Assembly: GCA_965228695.1 (NCBI GenBank)
Contig: CBDDIB010000002.1
Location: forward strand, 1,116,001-1,180,000
Source of the DNA: JAJFJD01 sp965228695
Lineage (GTDB): Bacteria; Pseudomonadota; Alphaproteobacteria; UBA8366
Reading direction: 5' to 3'
Length of the DNA: 64,000 nt
Shown: positions 30,696 through 38,731 of the stretch, in pieces
Layout: every line of letters begins with the position of its first letter
How positions within the stretch are numbered: the first letter of the stretch is position 1
Position numbers and translations under genes: made by a program
Notes under the pieces: model-generated
What the model saw: the letters and a program-made list of their open reading frames with translations, nothing else
The model's database searches: none
What the model was told of the DNA's origin: nothing

Positions 30696-32852
30696 GTGCC
30701 TTGGGAGAAACCGATCAACACGCAAGAAACAATACTTTCCTCCGGTCATAACTGCTGGACAGTCGAAAAAGCTGCGCGCGCCAGACCGCTTGTCGATGGA
30801 TGCGACTACTTTGATGCCCTGCGCAGAACGCTTCTGAATGCAGAACACCAAGTGTTCATCATCGCATGGGATATCGACGGACGCATTCGCTTGCCGGCAA
30901 AACAGGATTCGGAAGAAGGTCCGGAAACGCTTAGGGATTTCATTGCCTATCTTGCCCGCCGCCGACCCGAACTGGACATATTCATCCTGCTTTGGGATTA
31001 CACGATGCTCTATGCGGGGGACCGGGATCTCTTTCTCCGCTTCAGTTTCGATTGGGGCATGCCCAAAAATGTGAGGTTGGTCCTCGACGATGAGATACCG
31101 GTCGGTGGTTCACATCATCAAAAAATTGTGGCCGCCGATGATGCCATCGCATTTGTTGGCGGCTTTGATCTGACGAAAGGGCGGTGGGACACGCCGGAGC
31201 ATGCGGCCGATGAACCACGCCGTATCGACCATGAAGACAAACCTTACGGTCCATTTCACGACGTTCAGCTTGCCGTCGACGGCGACGTCGCCCGCAAGAT
31301 CGCCGATCACTGCCGTTGGCGTTGGCACGAATGCACCAGCGAGACGATTGCTCCGGTGCAAACTTCGCGAGATTTGCGGGAGGTGTGGCCCTGCCAGTAC
31401 GAACCCGCATGGCGGGACGTGCGGATTGGAATTGCGCGCACTCTCCCGTCGACATCTAAACGGCCTGAAATTCGCGAAATTCTGCAGCTCTATCTAGATG
31501 GAATCGCAGCCGCGCGGGACACGATCTATATTGAAAATCAGTATTTGACGGCGAAACCGATTGCTCACGCCCTCGCACAACGGCTGGAAGAAAAAGACGG
31601 TCCCGATATTGTCATCGTCACACAATGGGCGGCATCCGTATGGCTGGAAGAACAGGTGATGGGTGTCCGCCGCGAACATTTCGTCGCTCACCTCCGGCAG
31701 CACGACCGTCATGGGCATCTGAGAATTTTCGCGCCCGTCGTGCCGGGTGTGGAGCGCGAGGACTACAATCTTCACGCCAAAATCGCTGTTTTCGATGACC
31801 GTTTGGTTCAAATCGGATCTGCAAACCTCAACAATCGCTCGATGGGGTACGATTCCGAATGCGATCTAGCGATCGAGTGCACAAGTGACGCGGAGCGGGC
31901 GGCCGCGCATGATTTTCGGAATAGTCTGATTGCCGAACACACGGGCGCCGATCCTGAGACGGTCCGGGCCAAAATCGACGAAAAAGGATCAATGATCGCG
32001 GCAATCGAAGCGATCACCGATCGCGATGGGCGACGCCTGGAAGAACTAGATCTTAGCGGAACGCCACCGGAACCGATCACGGCGTTGACCATGCTCGGCG
32101 ATCCCGAACGGCCGATCAAGGTATCGGAATGGATGCGCGATCATCTGATCACTCCCTCGGCGAAATCGAAAAAGGGCGATACGCAGCCTTTGTTCGTATG
32201 GCTGGCCGTCGTCCTCGGCATCATCGCGATAGCGGTCTTGTGGAGAATGACGTCGCTTGCCGAGTATCTTGACCCGGCGGCGTTTGCGGAGTCGATGGAA
32301 AGTTTTCGGTCAAGCGGCCTGGGTGGATTGGCGGTTATCGGAATTTTCATCGTCGGTGGGCTGCTCGTCTTCCCGGTAACCGCCATGATCCTGGCGACGG
32401 CGATCGTATTCGGGCCGTGGTACGGCTTTGCATTCGCGACGACAGGCGCTCTGACGAGCGCAAGCGTGTCCTATTTTCTGGGTTGGGCCGTCGGGAAGAA
32501 ATTTTTGCGGCGTTTCATGGGCAACCGTGTCCGGAAATTGAGTAGGCGGCTGGGAGACAAGGGCGTCTTCGCGGTCACGGCATTGCGGATTATCCCAACC
32601 GCGCCCTTCACCTTTATCAATGTCATGGCGGGCGCATCGCACATCCGGTTTACGGACTACCTGATCGGAACGATCCTCGGCATGGTGCCCGGCATCGCGG
32701 TACTTTCCGTCACCGGCGAACGGATCGAAAAGGTATTCCAGGATCCGACCGTTTTAAACGTCAGCATTGCGATCATCCTTGTCGGGCTCTGGTTCCTTCT
32801 CGGCTGGGGCCTGCAAAAGCTCGTAACGTGGTGGCGGGACCGTGCCGGCTGA
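30696..32852 (+). CDS. Phospholipase D-like protein fused to a VTT/DedA-type membrane domain
   Basis: This 718-residue protein has two HKD motifs: HHQKIVAADDAIAFVGG (His141 region) and NLHAKIAVFDDRLVQIGS (His360 region), each with HxKx4D. The second half starts with a membrane helix (FVWLAVVLGIIAIAVLW, about 498) and a VTT (SNARE-associated/DedA-like) domain at about 535-690. That domain includes VFPVTAMILATAIVFG, LRIIPTAPFTFINVMAG and GTILGMVPG. PLD enzymes hydrolyse or transfer phosphatidyl groups; VTT proteins include lipid scramblases or flippases. The start is GTG with a poor ribosome-binding site. The EEP gene overlaps its end. Base composition is less GC-rich than flanking genes. Confidence 0.88.
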   Translation: MPWEKPINTQETILSSGHNCWTVEKAARARPLVDGCDYFDALRRTLLNAEHQVFIIAWDIDGRIRLPAKQDSEEGPETLRDFIAYLARRRPELDIFILLWDYTMLYAGDRDLFLRFSFDWGMPKNVRLVLDDEIPVGGSHHQKIVAADDAIAFVGGFDLTKGRWDTPEHAADEPRRIDHEDKPYGPFHDVQLAVDGDVARKIADHCRWRWHECTSETIAPVQTSRDLREVWPCQYEPAWRDVRIGIARTLPSTSKRPEIREILQLYLDGIAAARDTIYIENQYLTAKPIAHALAQRLEEKDGPDIVIVTQWAASVWLEEQVMGVRREHFVAHLRQHDRHGHLRIFAPVVPGVEREDYNLHAKIAVFDDRLVQIGSANLNNRSMGYDSECDLAIECTSDAERAAAHDFRNSLIAEHTGADPETVRAKIDEKGSMIAAIEAITDRDGRRLEELDLSGTPPEPITALTMLGDPERPIKVSEWMRDHLITPSAKSKKGDTQPLFVWLAVVLGIIAIAVLWRMTSLAEYLDPAAFAESMESFRSSGLGGLAVIGIFIVGGLLVFPVTAMILATAIVFGPWYGFAFATTGALTSASVSYFLGWAVGKKFLRRFMGNRVRKLSRRLGDKGVFAVTALRIIPTAPFTFINVMAGASHIRFTDYLIGTILGMVPGIAVLSVTGERIEKVFQDPTVLNVSIAIILVGLWFLLGWGLQKLVTWWRDRAG

Positions 32853-33600
32853 AACGCCGCGGTGCGGCGGGCCAGCGGGCCGTCGGATCACCGTCGGGAG
32901 TTACAACATCCATTCCTGCGTCGGCAGCGATAATCGGTATGATCCCGGCCGGATTCAAAGCGTTATCGCCGACTTGGACGCAGACGTCGTCGGTCTTCAG
33001 GAAGTCGGCGAGCGCGCGCGGCATGCGCGATCGATCGATCATTTCGACTTCCTCTCCGATGAAACCGGAATGCACGTCATCGCCGGCCCGAACTTGATCG
33101 ATAACGGATCCCCGTATGGCAATGTACTGTTGAGTCGGTGGCCGGTGACCGACTACCGTCTCATACGATTGAACGTTCCCAATCGTGAACCGCGCGGTGC
33201 GATCGCGGCGGTCGTGCGATGCGTCGACAGGAACGTGCGGTTCGTCAATACGCATCTCGGTCTCCGGCGACGGGAACGACGCCTGCAGCTGGAGATGTTG
33301 CGCGACGCGCTTTCCGATGTCGAATTGCCGACCGTTTTTCTGGGCGACTACAATATGTGGGGCCGTGGCCAGCGTGCGCTTCGCGCGTTCGGTGCCCCGT
33401 CGAGCGCCACCGCGCCGAAAACGTTCCCATCGAAATTTCCGATCCTTGCGTTGGACCGAATATGGGGCGGACCCGGTACAAAGCTCACCGATATCGAAGC
33501 GCTTAAGTCGCCGGTCACCAGAAAGGCATCGGATCATTTGCCGTTGAGGGCAATCATCGAACTTCCGGCCGCCCGTTTTTGCGGGCACCGATCGCCTTGA
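32842..33600 (+). CDS. Endonuclease/exonuclease/phosphatase (EEP) family hydrolase
   Basis: This 252-residue metal-dependent hydrolase shows VGSYNIHSCVGSDNRYDP, the metal-binding Glu in VVGLQEVGE, RFVNTHLGLRRRERRLQLE, FLGDYNMWG and the terminal RKASDHLPL His. This set is the DNase I/sphingomyelinase fold active site. It overlaps the PLD-VTT gene by 11 bp, starting at GTG, so the two proteins are made together. The family ranges from nucleases to phospholipid phosphodiesterases. Pairing with a PLD-VTT membrane protein favours a lipid-related role (inference). Confidence 0.85.
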   Translation: MPAETPRCGGPAGRRITVGSYNIHSCVGSDNRYDPGRIQSVIADLDADVVGLQEVGERARHARSIDHFDFLSDETGMHVIAGPNLIDNGSPYGNVLLSRWPVTDYRLIRLNVPNREPRGAIAAVVRCVDRNVRFVNTHLGLRRRERRLQLEMLRDALSDVELPTVFLGDYNMWGRGQRALRAFGAPSSATAPKTFPSKFPILALDRIWGGPGTKLTDIEALKSPVTRKASDHLPLRAIIELPAARFCGHRSP

Positions 33601-33853
33601 GGGCGCCTAAGAACGGACCGCTGCTTCGATCGGTTTCGAGCCATTTTTGCCGCATCCGCTTGCCGCTTTCCCTACGGCCGAATTTGTCCTCGGCATCCGA
33701 CCCGCACCGGATCGGCGTTCGATCGCGAAATTCCGGCGCTTACGGGCCGAGACCGCGTTGGTCGATTGGCGCAGGCTTGCGTCCGGACCGATGGTCTTGA
33801 GAACATACGTGTTGGAAAGCGAGAGGCGTTAATCAAAGAGGGAGGAAATCGAG
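33601..33853. other. Gap between EEP hydrolase and dienelactone hydrolase
   Basis: I see no supported gene. A 61-codon open frame at 33647-33832 (plus) contains RSIAKFRRLRAETALVDW, which could be a remnant, but it matches no family I recognise and has no ribosome-binding site. AGGGAGGA directly precedes the next gene. Confidence 0.4.
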
Positions 33854-34600
33854 ATGGCATATGAAGGCATGATCGCGGAGATGGTTTCGATCCGCGGGCA
33901 CAACGAAGACGTTATTTCCGCTTATGTCGCGCGGCCGCTCGGGCCCGGGCCGTTCCCGGGCGTCGTGCTTATCCATCATTTGCCCGGCTGGGACGAGTGG
34001 TATCGCGAGACGACGCGCCGGTTCGCCCATCACGGTTATGCGGCGATCAGCCACAATCTGTACGAACGGGTCGGTGAGGGAAGTGCTTCGGACGTCGCCG
34101 CCAAGGCGCGCGCGGAGGGCGGCGTCTCCGACGCGCAGATGATCGGCGATACCGAGGGCGCGACGCAATGGCTCCGGGATCAGCCCTGGTCGGGCGCCAA
34201 GGTCGGCGTCATCGGCAGCTGTTCTGGCGGCCGCCAAGCCTTCCTATACGCGTGCCATACCAAGAGCGTCGATGCCTGCGTCGACCTTTGGGGCGGGCGC
34301 GTGGTGCAGGCCGAAGATGACCGGCCGGAAAAACAGCCGGTGCCGCCGATCGAGTTCACCCAGGATCTTTCCTGTCCGCTCTTGGGCATCTTCGGCAACG
34401 AAGACCGCTCGCCGAGCCCGGAAGAGGTCGACCAGCACGAGGAAGCGCTGAAGAAGCACGGCAAGGATTACGAGTTCCACCGCTATGACGGGGCGGGGCA
34501 CGGCATCTTCTACTACGACCGGCCGATGTACCGGATCGAGCAGGCCCTCGACGGCTGGGAGAAAGTGTGGGCCTTTTTCGACAAACACCTGAAGGGATAG
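33854..34600 (+). CDS. Dienelactone hydrolase family protein
   Basis: This 248-residue alpha/beta hydrolase has a Cys nucleophile in GVIGSCSGGR (Cys123), the acid in FGNEDRSPSPEEVDQ (Asp184) and His216 in GAGHGIFY. Cys in place of Ser is the hallmark of dienelactone hydrolases. N-terminal segment VVLIHHLPGWDEWYRETTR forms the oxyanion region. Family members open lactone rings in aromatic degradation, but many paralogs act on other esters. It has a strong AGGGAGGA ribosome-binding site and is followed 5 bp later by a DUF6295 gene. Confidence 0.9.
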   Translation: MAYEGMIAEMVSIRGHNEDVISAYVARPLGPGPFPGVVLIHHLPGWDEWYRETTRRFAHHGYAAISHNLYERVGEGSASDVAAKARAEGGVSDAQMIGDTEGATQWLRDQPWSGAKVGVIGSCSGGRQAFLYACHTKSVDACVDLWGGRVVQAEDDRPEKQPVPPIEFTQDLSCPLLGIFGNEDRSPSPEEVDQHEEALKKHGKDYEFHRYDGAGHGIFYYDRPMYRIEQALDGWEKVWAFFDKHLKG

Positions 34601-34605
34601 AGAGC

Positions 34606-34878
34606 ATGTGCACGCCGATCGTCGAAATCGTGGAAGCCGAGGGCGCGGGCAAGGGTGGGGACGGCTGGTTCGCCGTTTCCCACGCGGTGGTTTCCTACGA
34701 CCATCCGCACCGTGCCCTCCTCAATGAGGCCATCACTTTGGATTTCGTGGACCGGGACCGCGGCCCTGGGGTGCGGGCGGCGGTCGAGCTATCGCTCGAT
34801 TCCGCGAAAGCGCTGAGCGGCGCGCTGGCCCGCGCGATCGAGGCGGCCGAGCGCGAGGAAAGTGGGCGGCGCGCTTAA
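34606..34878 (+). CDS. DUF6295 family protein
   Basis: This 90-residue protein begins MCTPIVEIVEAEGAGKGGDGWF, then VSHAVVSYDHP and ends in a helix (SLDSAKALSGALARAIEAAE). The pattern matches the small DUF6295 family of unknown function. The start is ATG 34606 with AGAG upstream, 5 bp after the dienelactone hydrolase stop, so the two are translationally linked. The single N-terminal Cys and the acidic/aromatic core suggest a small soluble partner or binding protein. I cannot assign a role. Confidence 0.7.
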   Translation: MCTPIVEIVEAEGAGKGGDGWFAVSHAVVSYDHPHRALLNEAITLDFVDRDRGPGVRAAVELSLDSAKALSGALARAIEAAEREESGRRA

Positions 34879-34894
34879 GTCGTTTGCACTCGGT

Positions 34895-35365
34895 TCACGC
34901 GTCGACGAAGGCGATCAGCCGGCCCGCCACCAGCGCGCCGAGCCAGCATGTCATGGACAGCGCGCCGACCTTGGCCAGCAGGGCGTCTCCGGCCCTGGGG
35001 AGCCACAACCCGTGGACGAGATGTGTTGCGATGGCGGACCCGGCGCCGAGCGTGATCAAGACGAGTTTGACCTGAAAGACCGGATGACCCGCATAGTCCG
35101 GCGCGCGCACGGCGAAGAGCAAGAGACCGGCGGCCATGGTCAGGGCCAGGCCGGTGGCGGCGGTCGGAACGAGCACCCGGACCAGGGCGTCGCGCGGGAT
35201 CGATTTCCAAAACCCCAGGAAGCGCAGGTCGAGCGGGAGGATCGCCCCGACCAACAGGGCGATGCCCGTGATGTGGGCCGTGTTGGCGGCGGCGTACAGC
35301 CAGCGCGACCGCCGAAACGCCGTCGCCAGACCGGATGCCGCCACGTCGGCGAGGAGACCTTCCAC
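34895..35365 (-). CDS. DUF6644-like integral membrane protein
   Basis: This 156-residue protein has four predicted membrane helices: LYAAANTAHITGIALLVGAIL, the segment VLVPTAATGLALTMAAGLLLF, VKLVLITLGAGSAIATHLV and LSMTCWLGALVAGRLIAF. A conserved His (NTAHITG) in helix 1 and His in helix 3 could bind haem or metal. The pattern is that of the DUF6644 family, which has no known function. It lies 4 bp downstream of a secreted DUF6152 gene, an association that suggests a membrane/periplasm pair. It converges on the DUF6295 gene. Confidence 0.65.
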   Translation of the reverse strand: MEGLLADVAASGLATAFRRSRWLYAAANTAHITGIALLVGAILPLDLRFLGFWKSIPRDALVRVLVPTAATGLALTMAAGLLLFAVRAPDYAGHPVFQVKLVLITLGAGSAIATHLVHGLWLPRAGDALLAKVGALSMTCWLGALVAGRLIAFVDA

Positions 35366-35369
35366 GCGG

Positions 35370-35741
35370 TCAGTCGCGGTCGGGGTAGAGGACGTACTCG
35401 CGCGTGCCGATGTAAAGGCGTTCGGCTTTCAAGAGCTTGTCGGCCACGTTGGCCGATGGTTCGCCGACCGCCCGAATCTCGACCCCTTTTGCCAGGTCGC
35501 CCGGCTTCAGCCCGGCCCGTTCGTTCCGCCAAGGTTGCCCGACTTCCACGGTCCAGACCTCGCCCTCGGCATCGACATAGACGATGCCATGCGGCATGCC
35601 GAGGCTCGTCTTTTGTATGACGCCGGTCAGTTCGATATTGCCGCCCGTCGTCCAACTCCAGCCGTGATGGGCCAAGCCGGGGAGGGATTGGAATATCAAA
35701 AGGCCCGCTATCGCGGCCATGGTGATCGCTAACTTTCTCAT
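35370..35741 (-). CDS. DUF6152 family secreted protein
   Basis: This 123-residue protein has a signal peptide (LAITMAAIAGLLIFQSLPGLAHH) and a mature start rich in His and Trp (HHGWSWTTGG). A small beta domain follows (LTGVIQKTS, GIVYVDAEGEVWTVEVGQP, LLKAERLYIGTREY). This layout matches the DUF6152 family, with the N-terminal His pair and OB-like strands. It is probably periplasmic; the HH motif could bind metal such as copper. It is co-transcribed with the DUF6644-like membrane protein. Confidence 0.7.
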   Translation of the reverse strand: MRKLAITMAAIAGLLIFQSLPGLAHHGWSWTTGGNIELTGVIQKTSLGMPHGIVYVDAEGEVWTVEVGQPWRNERAGLKPGDLAKGVEIRAVGEPSANVADKLLKAERLYIGTREYVLYPDRD

Positions 35742-35873
35742 CGCTTCTCCTCGCTTGCGGATGCCGGGGAGCCAATGCCGTGCGGCAATGCTCCGCCGCG
35801 ATCATTCTTGAAGTTAGGTCGGTCGCGCCCGCGCACAAGCATCTTGTCGGCTGCGGCAAGCGTATCCGTAACG

Positions 35874-36380
35874 CTACTCCGCGTCTTCCAACAGTCCTTC
35901 GGCCTGCAGGACGGGGATGACGCCGCCTTTCTCGGCGATGTCGAGGAGGGCCGACGGCAGAGGTTTGCCGGAAATTTCGGATTCCTGGTCCAGGTTGCGG
36001 ACGGTTCCGTTTTCCCAGTCCACGGCGATGCGGTCGCCGTCGGCGATGGCCGCCGTGGCGCCGGGGCAGGGCAGGACATGCACCCCGTAATTAACGCAAT
36101 TGCGCAGGCCCAAACCGTTGAAGGAGGCGGCGATGACTCCGGCGACGCCGAGTTCGGCGAACACATTGCCGATCGGGCGGCCCGAGCCCACACCGAAATT
36201 CTCCCCGGCGACGACGATATCGCCGGGCTGCACCTGATCGCTCCACCCCGGGCGATTGGCGGAAAAGCAGTATTTGATCTGCTCTTCGACCGGCAGGAGG
36301 AACACCGAACCCGGCAGGATCAGGTCGGTGTTGATGTCGTCGCCGAACACCCAGGCTTTGCCTTCGATCCGGAGCGCCAT
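35874..36380 (-). CDS. LeuD-like hydro-lyase small subunit (aconitase superfamily)
   Basis: This 168-residue protein is the swivelling domain of an isopropylmalate isomerase/homoaconitase-type enzyme. It shows WVFGDDINTDLILPG, NFGVGSGRPIGNVFAELGV and FNGLGLRNCVNYGV. The length and layout match the short archaeal-type LeuD2/HACN small subunit rather than bacterial LeuD (about 200). The segment after the Asp loop that sets substrate choice reads PGSVFLLPVEE, unlike the classical YLRT loop. It overlaps functionally with the large subunit gene 3 bp upstream. Substrate is uncertain; leucine synthesis is not implied by context. Confidence 0.82.
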   Translation of the reverse strand: MALRIEGKAWVFGDDINTDLILPGSVFLLPVEEQIKYCFSANRPGWSDQVQPGDIVVAGENFGVGSGRPIGNVFAELGVAGVIAASFNGLGLRNCVNYGVHVLPCPGATAAIADGDRIAVDWENGTVRNLDQESEISGKPLPSALLDIAEKGGVIPVLQAEGLLEDAE

Positions 36381-36383
36381 CGG

Positions 36384-37631
36384 CTATACCTCCCGCGGGT
36401 CGGCGATGGCGCCGGTGAGGGCCGACGCCGCCACGGTGGCGGGCGAGCCGAGATAGATTTCTGCCTCGGGGCTGCCCATCCGTCCCTTGAAGTTCCGGGT
36501 GCTGGCGGTGATGCAGACTTCGCCGTCGCCCAGCACCCCCATATGCCCGCCGTAGCAGGCCCCGCAGGTCGAGTTGGTGACCACCGCGCCCGCCTCCATC
36601 AGCGTCTCGACATATCCCTTGGCCATGGCTTCCTTCAAAACATTCTGGCTGCCGGGGGTCACGATCATGCGCACACCGGGCGCCACCTGCCGTCCCCGCA
36701 TGATTTCGGCCGCGACGGCGAAATCCTCGATCCGGCCGTTCGCGCAGGACCCGATGAAGGCCTGATCGATCTTGGTCCCGGCAAGATCGCGCGCCGGCTT
36801 GGCGTTATGCGCCACCTTGTTCGGCAGCACGACCAGCGGCTCCAGGTCGGAGAGGTCGATGCGGATCTCCCGTTCATAGGTGGCGTCGGGGTCGGGATCT
36901 ACCGGCTCGTACGGCTTGGCGGCCCGCCCCTGCAAATAGGCGGCCGTGACGCCGTCATGCCGGAACATCGAAAAGTCGGCGGAAAGTTCGGCCGATAGCG
37001 TCGCCAGGGTGAAGCGCCCTTGCATCGGCATCGCCGCGACCGCATCGCCGTCCCACTCCAGATTCCGGCCGGGAAAGGCGCCGTGCACATGGGCGATGTG
37101 GTGCAGGATGTCGCGCGGATAGACTCGTTCGCGAAGGTCGCCGTCCAGCGTCAGCTTCACGGTCGGCCCGACGAAATACCAGGCCTGGCCTTTGCACAGC
37201 GCATACATCATGTCCGCCAGGCCGAGGCCCCGCGCCAGGCAATTCAGAGCGCCTGACGAACAGGAATGGGAATCGTCGCAGGCCAGCGTCGTGCCGGGCA
37301 GGGCCAGCCCGTCCTCGGCCAGAACCACATGGGCGATGCCGTGACGGCCTTCGGCGTAGAATTTCTCGATCCCGAACTTCTCGACGAATTGCCGCATCCG
37401 CGCCATCGCGTTGGCCGCCGCGATGCTGGGTGCCGGCACCGTATGATCGGCGACGACCGCGATCTTGTCGGGGTCGAACACCCGGGTCGGGGTTTGATGT
37501 CCGCCGGTAATGCCGAAGACGATATCCAGGTCGACCACCAGATCGAGGTCCGCCATGACGATGTCGCCCGGGTGAACCGCCTTGGCGCCGGAATGCGCCG
37601 CGAGAATTTTTTCGGTAATCGTATGTCCCAT
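36384..37631 (-). CDS. LeuC-like hydro-lyase large subunit (aconitase superfamily)
   Basis: This 415-residue protein carries the [4Fe-4S] Cys ligands in AFIGSCANGRIEDF and NSTCGACYGGHMG. Substrate-side motifs are GITGGHQTP, CDDSHSCSSGAL and the N-terminal MGHTITEKILAAHSG. It is shorter than bacterial LeuC (about 470) and resembles the archaeal-type LeuC/HACN group, which also contains dimethylmalate and other hydroxy-acid dehydratases. Together with the small subunit it should interconvert a 2- and 3-hydroxy dicarboxylic acid. It is divergent from the TauD gene across 181 bp. The exact substrate is unknown. Confidence 0.85.
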   Translation of the reverse strand: MGHTITEKILAAHSGAKAVHPGDIVMADLDLVVDLDIVFGITGGHQTPTRVFDPDKIAVVADHTVPAPSIAAANAMARMRQFVEKFGIEKFYAEGRHGIAHVVLAEDGLALPGTTLACDDSHSCSSGALNCLARGLGLADMMYALCKGQAWYFVGPTVKLTLDGDLRERVYPRDILHHIAHVHGAFPGRNLEWDGDAVAAMPMQGRFTLATLSAELSADFSMFRHDGVTAAYLQGRAAKPYEPVDPDPDATYEREIRIDLSDLEPLVVLPNKVAHNAKPARDLAGTKIDQAFIGSCANGRIEDFAVAAEIMRGRQVAPGVRMIVTPGSQNVLKEAMAKGYVETLMEAGAVVTNSTCGACYGGHMGVLGDGEVCITASTRNFKGRMGSPEAEIYLGSPATVAASALTGAIADPREV

Positions 37632-37812
37632 TGACGTCTATCCGGTGCTTTATTCTTGAAGTGTTGGGGCAGGTAGCGGCGTAGCGCGCCAGGAAGAGAG
37701 TGTAGCGACCCATGATTGGTGAATCCAATTCCCGGGCCATTGCGTTGCGCCCGCTTTCCCTTGACCAAAGGCGGGTTTTTGCCGAATGCCCCAGCAGACG
37801 TAAGATGGATCC

Positions 37813-38697
37813 ATGGCAAATGCAGCCGGAACCGCCACCGACACCGACACCGGGACCGCGCCGTTCGCGGTCACGCCGATCGCCGGTTCCGTGGGCGCGG
37901 AGGTATCGGGAATCGATCTGCGCGCGCCGCTCGATGCGGCGACGGCCGCGGCGCTGCGCCGGGCGTTCCTCGACCATCTCGTCCTGTTTTTCCGCGACCA
38001 GCCGCTGAGCGACGCCGAACTCATCCGGTTCGGGCGGTGTTTCGGACCGCTCGCCGATATTCCGCCGCACCGCCGGTTGCCGGGCGGCGATCCGAATATC
38101 CTGGTGGTCGAAAAGCATCCGGAGGACCGGCTGAATTTCGGGTCCGAGTGGCATTCCGACACGACGTATCTCGAAACGCCGACCTTGGGCTCGATCCTCT
38201 TGGCCAAGGACGTGCCGCCGGTCGGCGGCGACACGTTGTTCGCCAATCAATATCGCGCCTACGAGACGCTGTCGGCTGGATTGAAGTCGATGCTGTCCGG
38301 CCTGCGCGCGGTTCATACCGACGGCCGGACCAAGCGAAAGTTGCAGCTTGGATATGTCCCGGCGGCAGACGCGATGGCCGAGGATTCCCGTTTCAAGACG
38401 GCGGAGACCGCGCATCCGGTCGTGCGCACGCACCCCGAAACGAAACGGCCGTGCCTGTTCATCAACATGATCCAGACCGAACGGTTCGAGGGTATGACGA
38501 TCGAGGAAAGCCGGCCGATCCTGCGCTTCCTTTATGACCACAGCACCCGTCCGGAGTTCACTTGCCGGTTCCGATGGCGGGCGGGCTCGATCGCATTCTG
38601 GGACAACCGCTGCCTGCAGCATTGGGCATTGAACGATTACCCCGGTCACCGGCGGCTGATGCACCGCGTCCAGATCAAGGGCGACAAACCCGTGTAA
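37813..38697 (+). CDS. TauD/TfdA family 2-oxoglutarate-dependent dioxygenase
   Basis: This 294-residue Fe(II) oxygenase contains the facial triad: His114 and Asp116 in SEWHSDTTY, and His270 in DNRCLQHWALNDY. The Arg in YPGHRRLMHRVQ binds 2-oxoglutarate. Segments GAEVSGIDLR and LVLFFRDQPLS are typical. Substrates in the family include taurine, sulfonates, phenoxyacids and sulfate esters; this one cannot be assigned. It is followed 34 bp later by an uncharacterised conserved gene and is divergent from the LeuCD-like pair. Confidence 0.9.
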   Translation: MANAAGTATDTDTGTAPFAVTPIAGSVGAEVSGIDLRAPLDAATAAALRRAFLDHLVLFFRDQPLSDAELIRFGRCFGPLADIPPHRRLPGGDPNILVVEKHPEDRLNFGSEWHSDTTYLETPTLGSILLAKDVPPVGGDTLFANQYRAYETLSAGLKSMLSGLRAVHTDGRTKRKLQLGYVPAADAMAEDSRFKTAETAHPVVRTHPETKRPCLFINMIQTERFEGMTIEESRPILRFLYDHSTRPEFTCRFRWRAGSIAFWDNRCLQHWALNDYPGHRRLMHRVQIKGDKPV

Positions 38698-38731
38698 CGG
38701 CGATGGCTAGACGGATAACGAAAGAGTATCG

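Noticed and set aside
33647..33832. A 61-codon open frame as a small gene
   Set aside because: No ribosome-binding site and no recognisable family; left as an unexplained gap.
30310..34000. Attachment-site duplication for an integrated island at tRNA-Ser
   Set aside because: I looked for a second copy of the tRNA 3' end (GGTTCGAATCCCTG region) downstream and saw none, and there is no integrase gene. The island idea rests only on composition and position.
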